Source: Laguncularia racemosa
Taxonomy: Eukaryota > Streptophyta > Magnoliopsida > Myrtales > Combretaceae
Assembly (NCBI GenBank): GCA_037954665.1
Contig: JBBMOL010000149.1
Span: 1,178,001 to 1,242,000, forward strand
Reading direction: 5' to 3'
DNA length: 64,000 bases
The notes beneath the pieces are model-generated. The model was not told the origin of the DNA and made no database searches. It worked only from the letters and a program-made list of their open reading frames with translations. A program made the translations under genes and the position numbers. Of the stretch, positions 30,570 through 42,619 are shown in pieces. Each line of letters begins with the position of its first letter. Within the stretch, counting starts at the first letter, position 1.

Positions 30570-32011
30570 GTCAAGGGCAACACAGCCTCTCAACACAACC
30601 GTGTTTCGATTATGTTGAATTAAGAGAAAACACGACCTCTCAACACGGTTGTGTTCTAACCATGTTGAAGCCAAACTTTACACCAAAAGATACATGACCC
30701 TTAACACAATCATGCTCTAGCTCGTGTTGAATAAAATATAATTTCATTATATATCCATTTCACTTCTAGTTAAGCTAATTTTCATGCAACCTAGATAGCT
30801 AATAAGGCTTTAGAGAACTTAAATGAATAGGATTAAGAGAATTAAGAGATGATCTCAATCTAAGATTAAGTACTAAGAAGAGCTTGTTGATGTGTAGAGA
30901 TTTCAATTTAGCTTAAGTCCAAGACAGGAAGTGCTTAAGGCTCGAATTCAAGGTGCGTGTAACTTATGTGTTGATTTGTGCTTGTTTAAGTTAGTTTATG
31001 CATTGAACTTGATTAAGTTAAATGATTAGGGTTAAGCGTTTAAGTTGTATGTTATATGTGCTCAACTCAGCCTAGGAGCCCATAGTGGTAGATCCTCAGG
31101 GGGGCACCCTAATGATCCTTATGTGACGTTGTCCCTAATGGAGTCATGCATGAAAATAATCTTAGCTGAATGTTGGTTAAGAGATTTAAGTAGACATGAG
31201 TATGGGGCTCGTAGTGGTAGTTCCCATCACCAGGTTCAAGTGTACATGAGTGTGAAGCCCGTAATGGCAGTTACCATCACTAGGATTAAGTGGTTTAAGT
31301 GAACATGGGTGTAAGGCCACAATGGTAGCTCACAATACCAAGATTAAGTGTACCATGGGTGTGGGGCCCATAGTGGTTGTTCCCATCACCAAGTTTATTG
31401 ATTAAGGGATCATGAGTGCAAAGCTTGTAGTGGTAATTCCCATCACTAAGTCACGTTCTAGTGTGTTAAGTGTGTTAAGGGGGTCATGAGTACCCTATTG
31501 TTTGCTTATGGACATAAATTATATTATGAAACAGTTATCTATGTTTAAGTACTGCATGATGTATGTGATACTTATTTATGTTTGCTCATGTGTGTGTGTT
31601 TGTGTTATACATACTGAGCATTAACTTACCCTTTGGGGAATATTTTTAGATATAGGTATTGAGGGAGATGATATCCTAGAAGATAACATGGGTTTAGGTG
31701 AACCGTAGAGAGAGGAAGATGAAAATTTCCATTACTACTATGGTGATTAAGATTTAGATAATTATGTTATTTGACTGTAATAGACATTATCTTTTGAAGA
31801 ATGTTATTTTAGTGTTCAAAGACTTCTGCTGCATTAGAGGTTTGATATGGATTTATGAAATTTATTTTGATCTTATAGGATGTATTGAATGCTTTTATAT
31901 AAGGGTCATAGGTCAAAATGTATCAGAGTTTATTCAAGAGCTTTAACGTATTCTTGTGAGATAACGACACATGACGAACAATAGCGTAGCCCAAGGTTTT
32001 AGGGCATTACA
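30570..32011 (+). repeat. Tekay-type LTR remnant (TGTAAYRCC family, end TTACA)
   Basis: Plus-strand copy ending TTTTAGGGCATTACA at 32011, the counterpart of the minus-strand LTRs at 39500-41385, 47046-48872 and 59232-61085. Its 5' end is missing where it meets element C. It contains CACGG/ACACGAC-type motifs at 30570-30720 and a tandem repeat at 31186-31480. No primer site follows, so it is an isolated remnant or solo LTR. Confidence 0.65.
31186..31480 (+). repeat. tandem repeat in LTR, about five units
   Basis: Imperfect units of about 50-65 bases sharing ACATGAGTGT..GGC..GTAGTGGTAGTTCCCATCACYA, with a further diverged unit near 31070. In the sister LTRs (for example 40090-40190) the matching stretch is single copy, so it has been amplified here. 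Confidence 0.7.
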
Positions 32012-32394
32012 CCAACTTTAGTGAAATGGACTAAATATATTACCTAAATATATTCAACCTATGGAAATGGGTCTTAACCTATAATAAATAATTTTCCTTC
32101 ATCAAATTTTCCTTCACAAACTTATTTTTACATTTGGAATGAGTATTCCGACTTTATGTCACATGTTCTCTTCCTTTGTTTTTCTATGCTTTTCTAGAAC
32201 CATCTTAACTTGTTTTCAAATAACCATAACTATTCGATATTAAAATTCTATACATTTATAAAAATGTTAGTTCATAATAAAATTTTATACCTTATGCTTT
32301 TCTCTTATTGAATTATTCAAGAATGTCAAATTTTCTTAGATCTAATTATTATGAACAATTATTCATATTACTTTTGTTAGATATCTCTCATTCT
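32012..32394. other. AT-rich spacer, nothing recognised
   Basis: No open frame, repeat or primer site that I can support between the LTR end and the copia remnant. Confidence 0.5.
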
Positions 32395-32986
32395 TTAAGA
32401 ATGACGAGTAGATATCAAGTTGACCTAGGTAGGGGCCTTTAGGTTGCAATTAAAACCATTCCCAAGTACTTATGGGCGTGAAGAGGAACTAGTTGTTAGA
32501 GAATATACTAATGCTAGTTTCCAAGCAAATCATGATGGTTTGAAATCGTAGCAAGGTTATGTGTTTTGCCTAAATCATGAAGCTATTTGTTAGAGGAGTT
32601 CTAAGTATGAAATAGTGGGAAGTTCTATAGTAGAGTCCGAGTATAGTGCAAAGGCAGCTAAAGAAGCCACTTGGGTTAAAAATAATATCTTCAAGTTAGG
32701 AGTGTTTCTAAGTATTGTTGATCCAATTACACTTTATTGTGATAACAAGGCAATTATAGCTTAGGATAAGGAACTAAGATCTCATAACAAGTCCAAACAT
32801 GTGCTATGGACATTTCATATCCTTAAAGACATTGTTCAAAGGCGTGATGTGTTGGTTTGCAAAGTGGCGACAAATGAAAATGTTGCAAATCCACTTATAA
32901 AAGCCTTACTTCTGTAGAATCTTGAGACCCATGTGAAGAGCTTAAGACTTAGAGTTTGTAGTCCTTAGCAATAGCACAAGTGGGAG
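32395..32986 (+). pseudogene. Ty1/copia RNase H remnant
   Basis: RNase H removes the RNA strand during reverse transcription. The frame shows SSIVESEYSAKAAKEATWVK, LYCDNKAI and RSHNKSKHVLWTFHILKDIV, then VCKVATNENVANPLIKAL, which is the classic end of a copia polyprotein. At least five in-frame stops occur and all that I read are TAG. A short purine tract AAGTGGGAG (32978-32986) follows, then an LTR start TGTTG. Gag, protease, integrase and RT are missing upstream. Confidence 0.8.
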
Positions 32987-34435
32987 TGTTGTAATCTTTG
33001 CACAATGTGCTAAGACATATTTTGATGTATTTATGAATATTATTAATAAAAGGTAAGTATTTATTATATGTGTATACTTTCTATTCATATATATTCTACA
33101 ATAAAGTCCCATAGATAAATTAGAGTATGCTTCAAAAAATAATAAAGGTATATTATTAGTAAGAATTTCATAACATCTTATTATCTAAATTATCCTTAAT
33201 CAAATAAATATCTAAAGGGGACATAAATATTTAGACTAACACATTGTATAACAAAGATTATTTTTATTAGACCGAGGGAAAGATATTCAAGTTATATAAG
33301 TTGGTGCTCAAAGTTAAGTGGATACATTAGACACAAGCCACAAATATATGATACCACATTCTTGATGTCATTGGTTCATCCTTTATATGAACGAGCATAA
33401 ACAATCTATAAACTTAAAATCGTCATATATCACATATATAGAATGTCACACTTTGATGTCATTAAATATAGTCTTATTTAAGACTATAAATAATGTGGTT
33501 GTTGGGTACAACATAAAATGTAGAGAAGATAATAATGATTCATGATAAAATTTATCTCTCTCAAATTAAGGAGACAATATTCATGAACGCATAGTTAGGA
33601 TAATAGTGACTCATAAGCCATTAGCCACTATAAGTTTTATTGAATTTAATCTATCTCGAAAACTAAGTAAATGATTAAATATTGATGATATAATATGCAG
33701 TAGTTTAATCAAGATATTATTTGATAAAGAGATTTAATTATGCAGTAATTGATTCAAAGTGGTTTGTGATTCACAACCTTTCTATCACAGAGTGACCTAT
33801 AATTATTGTTGGGCAATTACCTTGATTTATTTCTAGATTGACAATGCCTTTGCATATAGAAACCTAAAGGTCGTATACAATAATATGACTAATAGAAACA
33901 AGTTTTATTGACGAAAGATTTTTGTGGATACTAAAATTACATCATTATTTATTTTAAAATTATAATTAATTAGATAATTAATTTATTAGATAATAGTGGA
34001 ATAATGTAAAGAAGAATTAATTGTCAATGGATATTTATGTAATCTAAATCTTGCCTTTTGATAAGATAACGTTACTAGTTTGAAAAGATTTGATCATCAA
34101 ATCTTCTCCCGTTCTTATAAGAAAAGATTTAATCATATAAAAAGTGATTCTCTCCCTTCTACATATATATATTTGAGAGTGAAGAGAAGAGATTATTATT
34201 AGATATATTTTTCTACTCGCTAACTAAAGATAAAAGGGTATTAGAAATTCTAATCCAAGTTATCTAGCAGTATAAGGATTAGAGTTTGTTTCTAATGTCG
34301 TTTGTGCATATACCACTAAAGGGATAACATTTGATGTTCTTGTGAGGAACACAATTACATCCTTTTACGAAAAGCACTATGAGGCTTAAATCTCACTTAA
34401 ACTCCATCCTAAGGAGGAGAAGGTTTTTGCATTAC
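32987..34435 (+). repeat. probable copia 3' LTR (end uncertain)
   Basis: Begins TGTTGTAATC directly after the purine tract of the copia remnant. AT-rich, without coding frames. I cannot fix its end; around 34435 the sequence passes into a spacer before the next copia remnant. A stretch TACATATATATATTTGAGAG (34160-34180) could hold a promoter. Confidence 0.4.
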
Positions 34436-34569
34436 AAAGAAATGGTAATTTTTTTATAACTAATTTTCTTTTAACATTATACATGTTACACATGCAACAT
34501 GTGATAAATTTTGTAAAGAAAATTTTAAAATTCCACTAAGTTTTACACACTACAAAATCTAAAAAATTA

Positions 34570-35098
34570 TGCAGGAAGAATTGAGATGTCAATGCTAGGT
34601 GAGCGAACATTCTTCCTTGGACTTCATGTGAAACAAATGAAGGAGGGAATATTCATTCATGAAAAAAAACATGTATATATGCTAAGCAAATTCTAAAGAA
34701 ATTTGACATGGAAACAACAAAGAAATTATCAACTTCTGTATCCTTATCAAAAAGGTTGGATTCTAACAAAAATGGTAAAAATGTGAATGAAAAACTTTTC
34801 AAAAGCATGATAAGTTCACTATTATTGACTATGTTCCAATTAAATGAGACAATTCAAGTGCTATCAACATAACTAAAATTCTAGTACATCATTTTACAAA
34901 AAAACACATTGAGATAAAACATCATTTTATAAGAGATTATGTTCACAATAAAAATGTAGATGTAGTTCTCATGCCCTCTTAAAATCAATTAGCAGATATC
35001 TTTATGACACCACTAGATAAAACTCAATTTGAATACATAAGAAATGAATTGTCTATTATCATTTTTGAGAAACGATATAAAAGGTTAGAAATACAATA
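34570..35098 (+). pseudogene. SIRE-like copia RT/RNase H remnant
   Basis: Starts with MSMLGERTFFLGLHVKQMKE, the region after the copia RT catalytic site, and continues with GIFIHEKKHVYML. After a deletion it resumes with RNase H end pieces (INITK, HIEIKHHFIRD and VVLMPS-type fragments in shifted frames; LADIF near 34990). Multiple frameshifts and stops. Confidence 0.65.
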
Positions 35099-35928
35099 GA
35101 TCATTTATTGATTTACTTTGTCAAACTCGACCTACCACAAAATCTTTTCTAAGCTTCAATTCTCATTCTTATCCATATTTAGGAAATCTAAAACTTATCC
35201 ATCTTTGTCAAATGGCCCCCCAAAAAGGACAAACAATTCATGGAAGAAACTTCAAAGAAAAAAAAAATGAGAATCCATCCAAAGTGGAAGGCAAAAAAAA
35301 AAAAAGCATACTAGTGAAAGTTCTCAGCCCCACGAAGAATTCCTGACTGGATTAAATGAAATATCCTTCCATCTCCTAAAGAATTGTATTATAACGAAGA
35401 ATCCCCTATGTATTCTAAAGAAAGAGCTAGCCGTATTTCGATTAATTTTAATGTTGGAAACGCTTGAAAAGGGGAAGCATGACTACCCAAAAGTCTATTT
35501 ACGTCCATGTTACAGGCTCCCGAGAGACAGAAAATAATCTGTTCTAATGTATTTTCATCTTATGTACAAATTCTTTGAATTAAATAATCATTTTTGTGTA
35601 CATTTTTACTATTGTGCACTTATTATTCTTTTAATGATAATAAAAAGGGGAGGGAAGTTGAGGAATAAGAAAAATAGAAATAGTTTTGTGAAATCACAGA
35701 ATAATTTTGGAAATCTAACAAATAATGGGAGAGAGAAATAAAAATTGTGAAATAAATACTTAACGGGTAGAAATAATTTTTCAAGCAACAAATATAGTAA
35801 GGGTGAAAATATGAATGTGATAAATGTGAATATGTGTGAGAATATGTGGATGTGATAAATGTGAATCTTTTCTAAATTTCCTCAATGAATTTTCATTAGT
35901 TTTTTGTCATCATCAAAAGGGAGGAGAT
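35099..35928 (+). other. post-pol region of SIRE-like remnant
   Basis: No recognisable gene. A-rich tracts near 35250 and 35290. It ends with the purine tract before the LTR. SIRE-type elements can have an env-like frame here, but none is visible. Confidence 0.45.
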
Positions 35929-38510
35929 TGTTCAATTCTCTAAGAAGTTTTATGATGATAACAAACCACTTTTTTAAGACTTATTGATCAAGTTACATCA
36001 AAAATGAGAAATATCATGAATAGTGGCATCTGATCAAAAGCAAAAATCAAAATCAATAGTGGAAATAATTTTTAGAAGAAGCTTGATGTAGAGAGAAAAG
36101 AAGAGATTCAATTTTCAATAAAATTCAGAATTAGAAGAAACTATAAAAGATTCAAAACTTGATAAAGGAAGAAAACAAAAGTAAAGATTAGTTAAAGAAG
36201 AAGTACTATAGCTAGAAAAAAATAGAAACTTCATAAGCATATATCAAGCATAGAAGAATACATGAACAGAAGTTGAAATTTCAAAAGCTAAATTGAATTC
36301 AAAACTTAGAAGGCCCTTTAGAAGCTAAACCAGTTTAGAAGAGGAATACACTTCTTAAGTAGAATTGAGAAAGAGAAAATTTACTAGTCAAAACATAGCA
36401 TCGAGAATTGGATAAATTTAGGTAATATATCTAAACACATTCACTATAATAATAAGGATCCACTATTTTATCAAAATGGTCAAACATAAAGATATTTAGA
36501 AAATATGAGTAGAGATGTGTAAGTGGGTTAAACAAACCAACCCATTTTGGCTCACGAGTTAAACGAACTAACCTATGATGACATATTTAACAAATAGGCT
36601 AGAATTTGGTAGCCTTAATCCAACCCGCATGGGTTGGTGGATTAAATGGGTCGACCCACTAAGCTAACCCATTCAACTAATATTATACTTTGGTAAGTTA
36701 ATGCAATCCACTTAACCCATTTATGTATTTTAATGAGTCATATGGGTTAAACCACAACTCATTAACAATAGATTTTTTTTTTCATTTAGAATCATACAAA
36801 ATATAAAGTCTATAATGACCTTGTATCATTTATACATAGTAGCATGATGAATTTACTTGATACTTTATATCATAATATTTATATTATAATTACAACACTT
36901 TTGTAATATGAATATTATAAAATGATGAAAGGATTAAGGAATGAAACTAGTGAGGAACATGGAAAGACTCAAATAAAAATAAAAAACAAAAAAGTAAGAA
37001 AGAAGAGCAAGGAAAATGATAACGGGTGATGATATGTGACTTGAGTTTTATAATTTATTATATTATGTTTAAAGTAAAATTAATTAATGATTCAATGTTA
37101 TATTGTAGATATAATATATGATTAGTGTAAGTCATGCTAAACTTTTTTTTTTCCTTTGGTTGGTGGGTTAGCCTACTGGTTAAATGGGTTGACCTACTTT
37201 AATCCTCAAGTTAAACGAGCAAGGCTTATTTAGCTCACTTTTTAAATAGGTTGAAAATTTCAACCCTAACTTGCTTTTTAGTTTTTCTCACTATTCAAAA
37301 TAGTAAAGCTTTCAATCAAGATGTTCCCAACACTGCACGAATTGGAACCTTTATGCATTAGTAGGCTTTCGACTTAATCTAATAGCCTACCTATCGATCG
37401 CCAATTAAAGAGAAAGTTTTTGCATGGGCTCATCATCTAATGCAAAACCGATGCGAGAGGGATAAGAAAGATGGGAGAAGCAGGGATTAAATGGGTCGGC
37501 TTGCGAGCTATAATCTATTTGTCTAGTTATAAATATGAGGTTATATAAAGAAAGTCAATCATCTTTAGAAGATGAATATTGATAAGTAAAGATAACTTTT
37601 AATGAAGGAAAGCGGATAGTGTACTTTTGAAGACTCAAGGGCTCCTACCATGAATACATTTAAACATTGAGATTAGGGGATTATATAAGGCTCTAAAGAT
37701 TAACAAAAGTAAATAAATGAATAAACTTATAAAGAATACTTGACAAAATCTTTAAATCAATTTTACAAGCTATTTGCTAAAGTGTTCTATTGTACTATTT
37801 ATTGAGAGAATTATGCTATAGTGTGAGGAAATTCATTTTAATCTTTAACAGAGTCACTAAATTCCTTAAACATTAGTGATTACTATTTAAGAGAAGTAGT
37901 GAGTGACTTATATACCTATGTCAATCACAAGGTAGGGATTGTGAGATAGGATAAAATATAGAGAACTAATAACTCATTCACCTTGTAGATTCTTTTTTCC
38001 AAATAGCAAATACGTTGAAAGGATTGATTGATTCCCTAACACTTGAAACTAGAAGATTGGATTAGCATATAAGGTGGAACAACTATATACTGCTGCCTAA
38101 TTTTCTCAAACTTGTAACTCTCTTACTTTATTGCATTTATATTTATTTTTTGTTTTTATTGTTTCAGTTTGTACATTCAGTGATTAGCTTTGCAAAATAT
38201 CATTGACACGTTTATCAAAAGCACATTTACATTGATAATCTCATTATATAAGATAAGTTAAAGCTATAAATAAATAAGCAATTACATTTTAGCACATAAA
38301 TCTTTGATCTAAAATTGTAAATTCTAATACGTCAAAATCAAGAACAAATTTACTGATCTTTGGTAATCTTCAAGATGAAGAAGCAAGTCAACTTGATAAA
38401 GTGTTTTTCGTAACCAGAATAAAGTTTTGAAAAGGCTTTAACAATCAATTCAACCTCTCTCCCCCTTCCCATTCCCTTACCTCCTTCTTGATTATTCACT
38501 AGTGTTAGCA
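35929..38510 (+). repeat. SIRE-like LTR containing a hAT-like insert
   Basis: Begins TGTTCAATTCTC. It contains a TATA-like TATATAAA at 37542-37549 and ends in a pyrimidine-rich block (CCTCTCTCCCCCTTCCC) then GTGTTAGCA. A segment at about 36511-37285 has a different character and is listed separately. Confidence 0.5.
36511..37285. mobile_element. possible non-autonomous hAT-like element
   Basis: Left edge TAGAGATGTGTAAGTGGGTT and right edge ending in CAACCCTAACTTGC resemble the inverted ends of hAT-type elements that begin TAGRGNTGTNNAN. The interior repeats GGGTTAA..CGAGC/GACCCA words in both directions. No transposase frame and no clear eight-base duplication. Confidence 0.35.
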
Positions 38511-38879
38511 AGCTCAAATGTAAATAGTGATCTTTTGTTGTTTATATTATTCCCTTTATAGTTGTAGTGGATGCTTTATAAGTTTTTTCCAGGTTATAAA
38601 GTATTTGTGATAGGTTGTCATAACTAGAGTCCCCTATGAGATGTGACAACTTTTATTAGTGTCAAAGCTTAAGGTTAACCTTGGGATAAAAACCTAGATT
38701 CAATAAAAATCTAAGTTAAGGGTTAATATCTTAAGTGATTGATTAAAAAACTTATACTAGGAAGAAACTAACCAAATAAGTGAGTGTCAATAGAACTTAA
38801 GAACTAAGTGAAGTGTAAATTTATAAGATAATAATCTAAAACTTTGTGGCAAATAAAAATAAGGTGAATAGATCGGGAA
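38511..38879. other. AT-rich spacer, nothing recognised
   Basis: No credible open frame, repeat or element end found. Confidence 0.45.
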
Positions 38880-39494
38880 TAGAACCAGTGTTATGTGCAG
38901 AATGATGATGAGCTGATTGCTTATAGAATACGGCTTCTAGAAATCCATGTAAGGTATGATTTCATCTACCTTAATGGGATAAAGGATATAATCAATCGTG
39001 ATTATATAGGTAATGGCAAGAGGCTTTAGATAAACTTACTGAAGACATGTATGGTAAGTACAGTAGATGTATAGCTATTCCTAACTTTGGAGTAAAGATA
39101 TACAGAAAGTAAAGATTGTCAAGTGGAAGCACCAAAAATCCTTTTTGCCACTCACTTTAATAACATAATGAACTATCCTCCAAAAGTTAATCCAAACTTA
39201 GTAAGAGCTAGAAGGACTAACCAAAGGTATCAAGATGATGTATATGAAAGGAGGCCTGAGTGCGATTAGGTTCTAAATCCTTCAAAAGGATCATAGGCCA
39301 CTCTAAACTATATAGATCATACTAATTATGAGTATGTCTATAGAGCTCGTTCTAGTTCTATACCTAGATGAAGATGAAGAAATAGAAGAAGAATAAATGA
39401 AATGGAGGAAGAAGAAGATCCAATACCTAATGAATGCTCTTACTTGGAAAGAGCAATTGAGGATGAAAGTGTAGCTTTTTATGTGATTTATGAG
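38880..39494 (+). pseudogene. unidentified degenerate coding region
   Basis: Reading frames with frameshifts and stops spell protein-like sequence such as YRIRLLEIHVRYDFIYLNGI, EDMYGKYSRCIAIPNFGVK, NYPPKVNPNLVRARRTNQRY and, near 39360, an Arg/Glu-rich stretch and YLERAIEDESVAFYVIYEKS. Base usage and length suggest an old coding region, but I do not recognise the family. It is cut on the right by the solo LTR at 39500. Confidence 0.35.
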
Positions 39495-39499
39495 AAAAG

Positions 39500-40118
39500 T
39501 ATAACACCCCAGAACCTAGGATGCTACAGCCCGCTATATATCCCTACTGAGTAGAGACACATTATGGCTTTGTATCTCTATTTCAATTTAAATATGTTCA
39601 TCTACATCATACATTAATATCAATGTAACTCCAATGACAGATAAATGATTCATAGGTGAACCATTCTAATCACTATAACTTTAGAAAAATTGTTCTTCAA
39701 CCTTAATATAAATACCATTATAACTTCCATTAACACAAAATTTCATCACAGGTTTATTTTCTTATAACAATCTCTAATTCTTTGTCTACATATTTCCAAG
39801 TTCTACCAAGATCCTTAATATTTTTCCATGCTACTCGTCTCCATAATAATAGTGATACTCTTCTCCATTCTCATCCTGATAATAATACACTACATTCCCA
39901 TTCTCATCATAGTTAGCGTATTCGTTGTACTCACAGCTGAAAAGTAAGTAGAATGAGCTTAAGCCTAGTACGTGAGTATCACACAAACATGCGTATGCTA
40001 CATTAATAACAGTACCAACACACATAAATGTAGCTAATAAACTCATCACAATCATCAAATTATTTGTCTTTGATTTAACCAACATATATCATAGGGGTAC
40101 TCATAATCCCATCACACC

Positions 40119-40155
<37 letters not shown>

Positions 40156-41385
40156 CTAGATTGGGAATTGCCGCTATAGGCCCCGTCTAACCTTAATCTA
40201 CCTAAGATCATTTCAGTATAGGGCTTCACTAAGGATAACATAATATACTGATTATCAAGGTGCTCCTTAGGGATCTACTACTACGAGCCCCTACACTATG
40301 CCAAGCAAAGGCAACACATGAATATAAACCCAATTTTTAATTAAATTTATTTATTTTACTACATTAACAATCATAAATAACAAATATAGTAAACACATAC
40401 TTGGGGGAGTGATCTCACAATAGCTCTTACGTCACTATCAAAGGGAAGATTAACATGTCAATCATAAAGGATTAAGTTTAGTTATCCTACAACTTAATCT
40501 AAGTTTACTAAGTGGTTCATCGTGTCCTAATTGCAAAATTCCCTTCCCCATTGTCTTATTGTGCATAAATCTTAGTTTAGAATTATAGAAAAATGAAATA
40601 AAGTGAAATATGAGTGTTCTAGAACAACACAACCATATATGTGGCCGTGCAAAAAAACACAAGAGGGAACATGGCTACATGAATGGCTATGTACCTTTTT
40701 GTGTACAAAACATTTCCAACACACCTAAGTACATAGTCGTATACTTAGTTGTGTACTTTGACACAAGTAGTACACACCTGTGTACCATGCTATATATCCC
40801 TTACAATACAAAATTCCATCTCTATTCAACACGATGAAGGTACACGTCTATGTACCTAATCGTGTACCCTTCTGTTTCACAAATCCTCCTCTTCCTCTTC
40901 TCCAATTTTCTCTCCAACCCTAATTTTTATGAATCCAAATCAAGTTGGTTCAATTAACTTGTTAGTTCCAATACATTATATGAATTTTGTGCGCTTACTT
41001 GGATTTGCAATCGAAATCCCCAAATTGCTTGATCCCACATTTATGCTCATTCTATCTCACCCCTTGTTCCAAATTCTAACAACACATCACCAAACTCACT
41101 TAGACTCACAAATCTATAATTAGAAATATACATCTTCATGATCAAAGCTCTTACCTAGTGAAAATGGGTTAATCCTGTGGATTTCGATTGGGTTACCCTA
41201 CATGTGTTTAAGAGTGCCTCTATGGTTTTAACTATGCAAATAGGAAAAAAGGAAGGCAATAGGTTAAGTGGAGCTTTAAATACCTTGACCTTAAAAAGAC
41301 TAAACTGCTCCCCTCATTTTAAACTACTTACATTATTTAACCTTAGGTTTAAATTATAACATATATGTAATATATATATTTTACA
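39500..41385 (-). mobile_element. solo LTR, Tekay-type (TGTAA...TTA family)
   Basis: 1886 bases, starting TGTAAAATATAT at 41385 and ending GTGTTATA at 39500 on the minus strand, flanked by perfect duplications AAAAG (39495-39499 and 41386-41390). No internal sequence, primer site or polypurine tract. It is the same family as both LTRs of element B (47046 and 59232) and the remnant at 30570. It contains ACACGG/CGTGTAC-like motifs at 40620-40880 and a (TA)n run. Confidence 0.8.
40123..40151. repeat. (TA)n microsatellite
   Basis: About 14 TA units in the solo LTR; the sister LTRs have only a few TA units at this place (47752-47762, 59788-59800). Confidence 0.85.
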
Positions 41386-41428
41386 AAAAGTGAGATAGTT
41401 TAATGCTTAAATGAGAACTATTGACTTT

Positions 41429-42619
41429 TGTAAAAAATAAAGTAGAACGTTTTATAAAGATAAAGTATAATCTTCTATAGAAATAGGACTTGTGATTTGA
41501 GGATGAAATTTTGTTCTATAGTGAAATCATCCTCAATTTTTGTTGTAATGATTGTATGACAAGCACTTATGTAACTTAAAAGCTTTTGAATGTGATGGAT
41601 GTTTAATGTAAGCTTTTCTAAAAGAAGTTCTATTTATAACTCTAATCTATTTTTCAATTTTCATGCGAGTTGTGTGCTCTAGGTTTGGTGAATAACTTGA
41701 CTAATTATGGTTAGATATAAATTTTGTTGATTGTTATATATGCTTGTTGAAAGAAAAGTCCTTTGTGAAAAATTAGAACTGCTGCGAACCTGTACTTTAA
41801 AAGAATGACTCTAGGGGACTTACTCCAACTTTTAAAATGACTCATGAAGTTTAGGGATCGTATGAAACAACTTTTTTGAAATGACTCATGGATTCTAGTG
41901 CTCATATAAAACTAAAATTTTAAAATGTCTCATGGACTCTAAGTATACATGGATCCATACTTTCAAAATAACTCATGGACTTTAGGAGTTAGATTTTTAC
42001 TTTTAAAATAAACAATAGACTCCATATAGCATTTAAGGGTCCATATTTTCAAAAATGAATCTAATAGCCCGGTTCCATGTGTTTGTGTTTTTGAGAATAA
42101 AGTTAAATGTGATTAATTCATTTTATTATATGATTAGTGATTAGACGTTGCATTGGAATCACTAGATAATGTGAGGTATGTCATTTATGTGTGTTTGCAT
42201 AGTTTCATACTAGGTTTTGTCACTCACCTTTTTGGGTTTTATTGCAAGTGACTATAACAATGTTGATTGTTAACACTATCTAGGATATAATGATTACTTT
42301 GATGGAGAAAATGGTGAATGCTCATATGAGGAGGACTAAGAAAGTTTTAGGTATTAGAAAGACATATAGAATTGATCCATTTATTTTTCTTTTACTTACA
42401 AGTCTTTGATGGGTCTGTTTACTTTCTATTCCTTAAGATTTTATCAATATTTTTTTTTAATTCTAAAGCTTTACTTATGAGGACTTATAAATGGAGAGTT
42501 TGGTGGTTTAATATGAATTTGGCATATTGTAATTGGTTTTTAAGCCGTTGTATGCTCATGTCACAATATAAGCATGCAATCAAGATATTGAACCCATGGT
42601 TCGGGATATTGCAGTTACA
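41429..42619 (+). repeat. probable diverged Tekay-type LTR
   Basis: A plus-strand stretch that could start TGTAAAAAATAAAG at 41429 and ends GATATTGCAGTTACA at 42619, mirroring the TGTAA...TTACA ends of the LTR family. The part at 42130-42340 matches the block at 31590-31750 (CACTCACCTTTTTGGG, then GATGGAGAAAATGG). No matching flanks, so the borders are tentative. Confidence 0.4.
41800..42060 (+). repeat. minisatellite, about five units of 45-60 bases
   Basis: Repeated TTTTAAAATGACTCATGGACT-like units with variable spacing, each ending near CTAAGT or CTAGTG. It lies inside the probable LTR. Confidence 0.6.

Larger units (their letters stand above)
34560..38510 (+). mobile_element. 3' part of a SIRE/Maximus-like copia element
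   Basis: A broken RT/RNase H end (34570-35098), a 0.8 kb stretch without genes, a purine tract AAAAGGGAGGAGAT (35915-35928) and a long LTR (35929 to about 38510). The protein fragments, the CATCATCAAAAGGGAGGAGATTG junction and the pyrimidine-rich LTR end near 38460 agree with this lineage as I know it. Confidence 0.6.

Noticed and set aside
30338..30583. A separate small gene encoding an 81-residue protein
   Set aside because: It is the 5' LTR copy of the polyprotein tail encoded in the 3' LTR of element C.
31186..31480. CRISPR-like array
   Set aside because: Units are contiguous imperfect repeats without unique spacers, inside a plant LTR.
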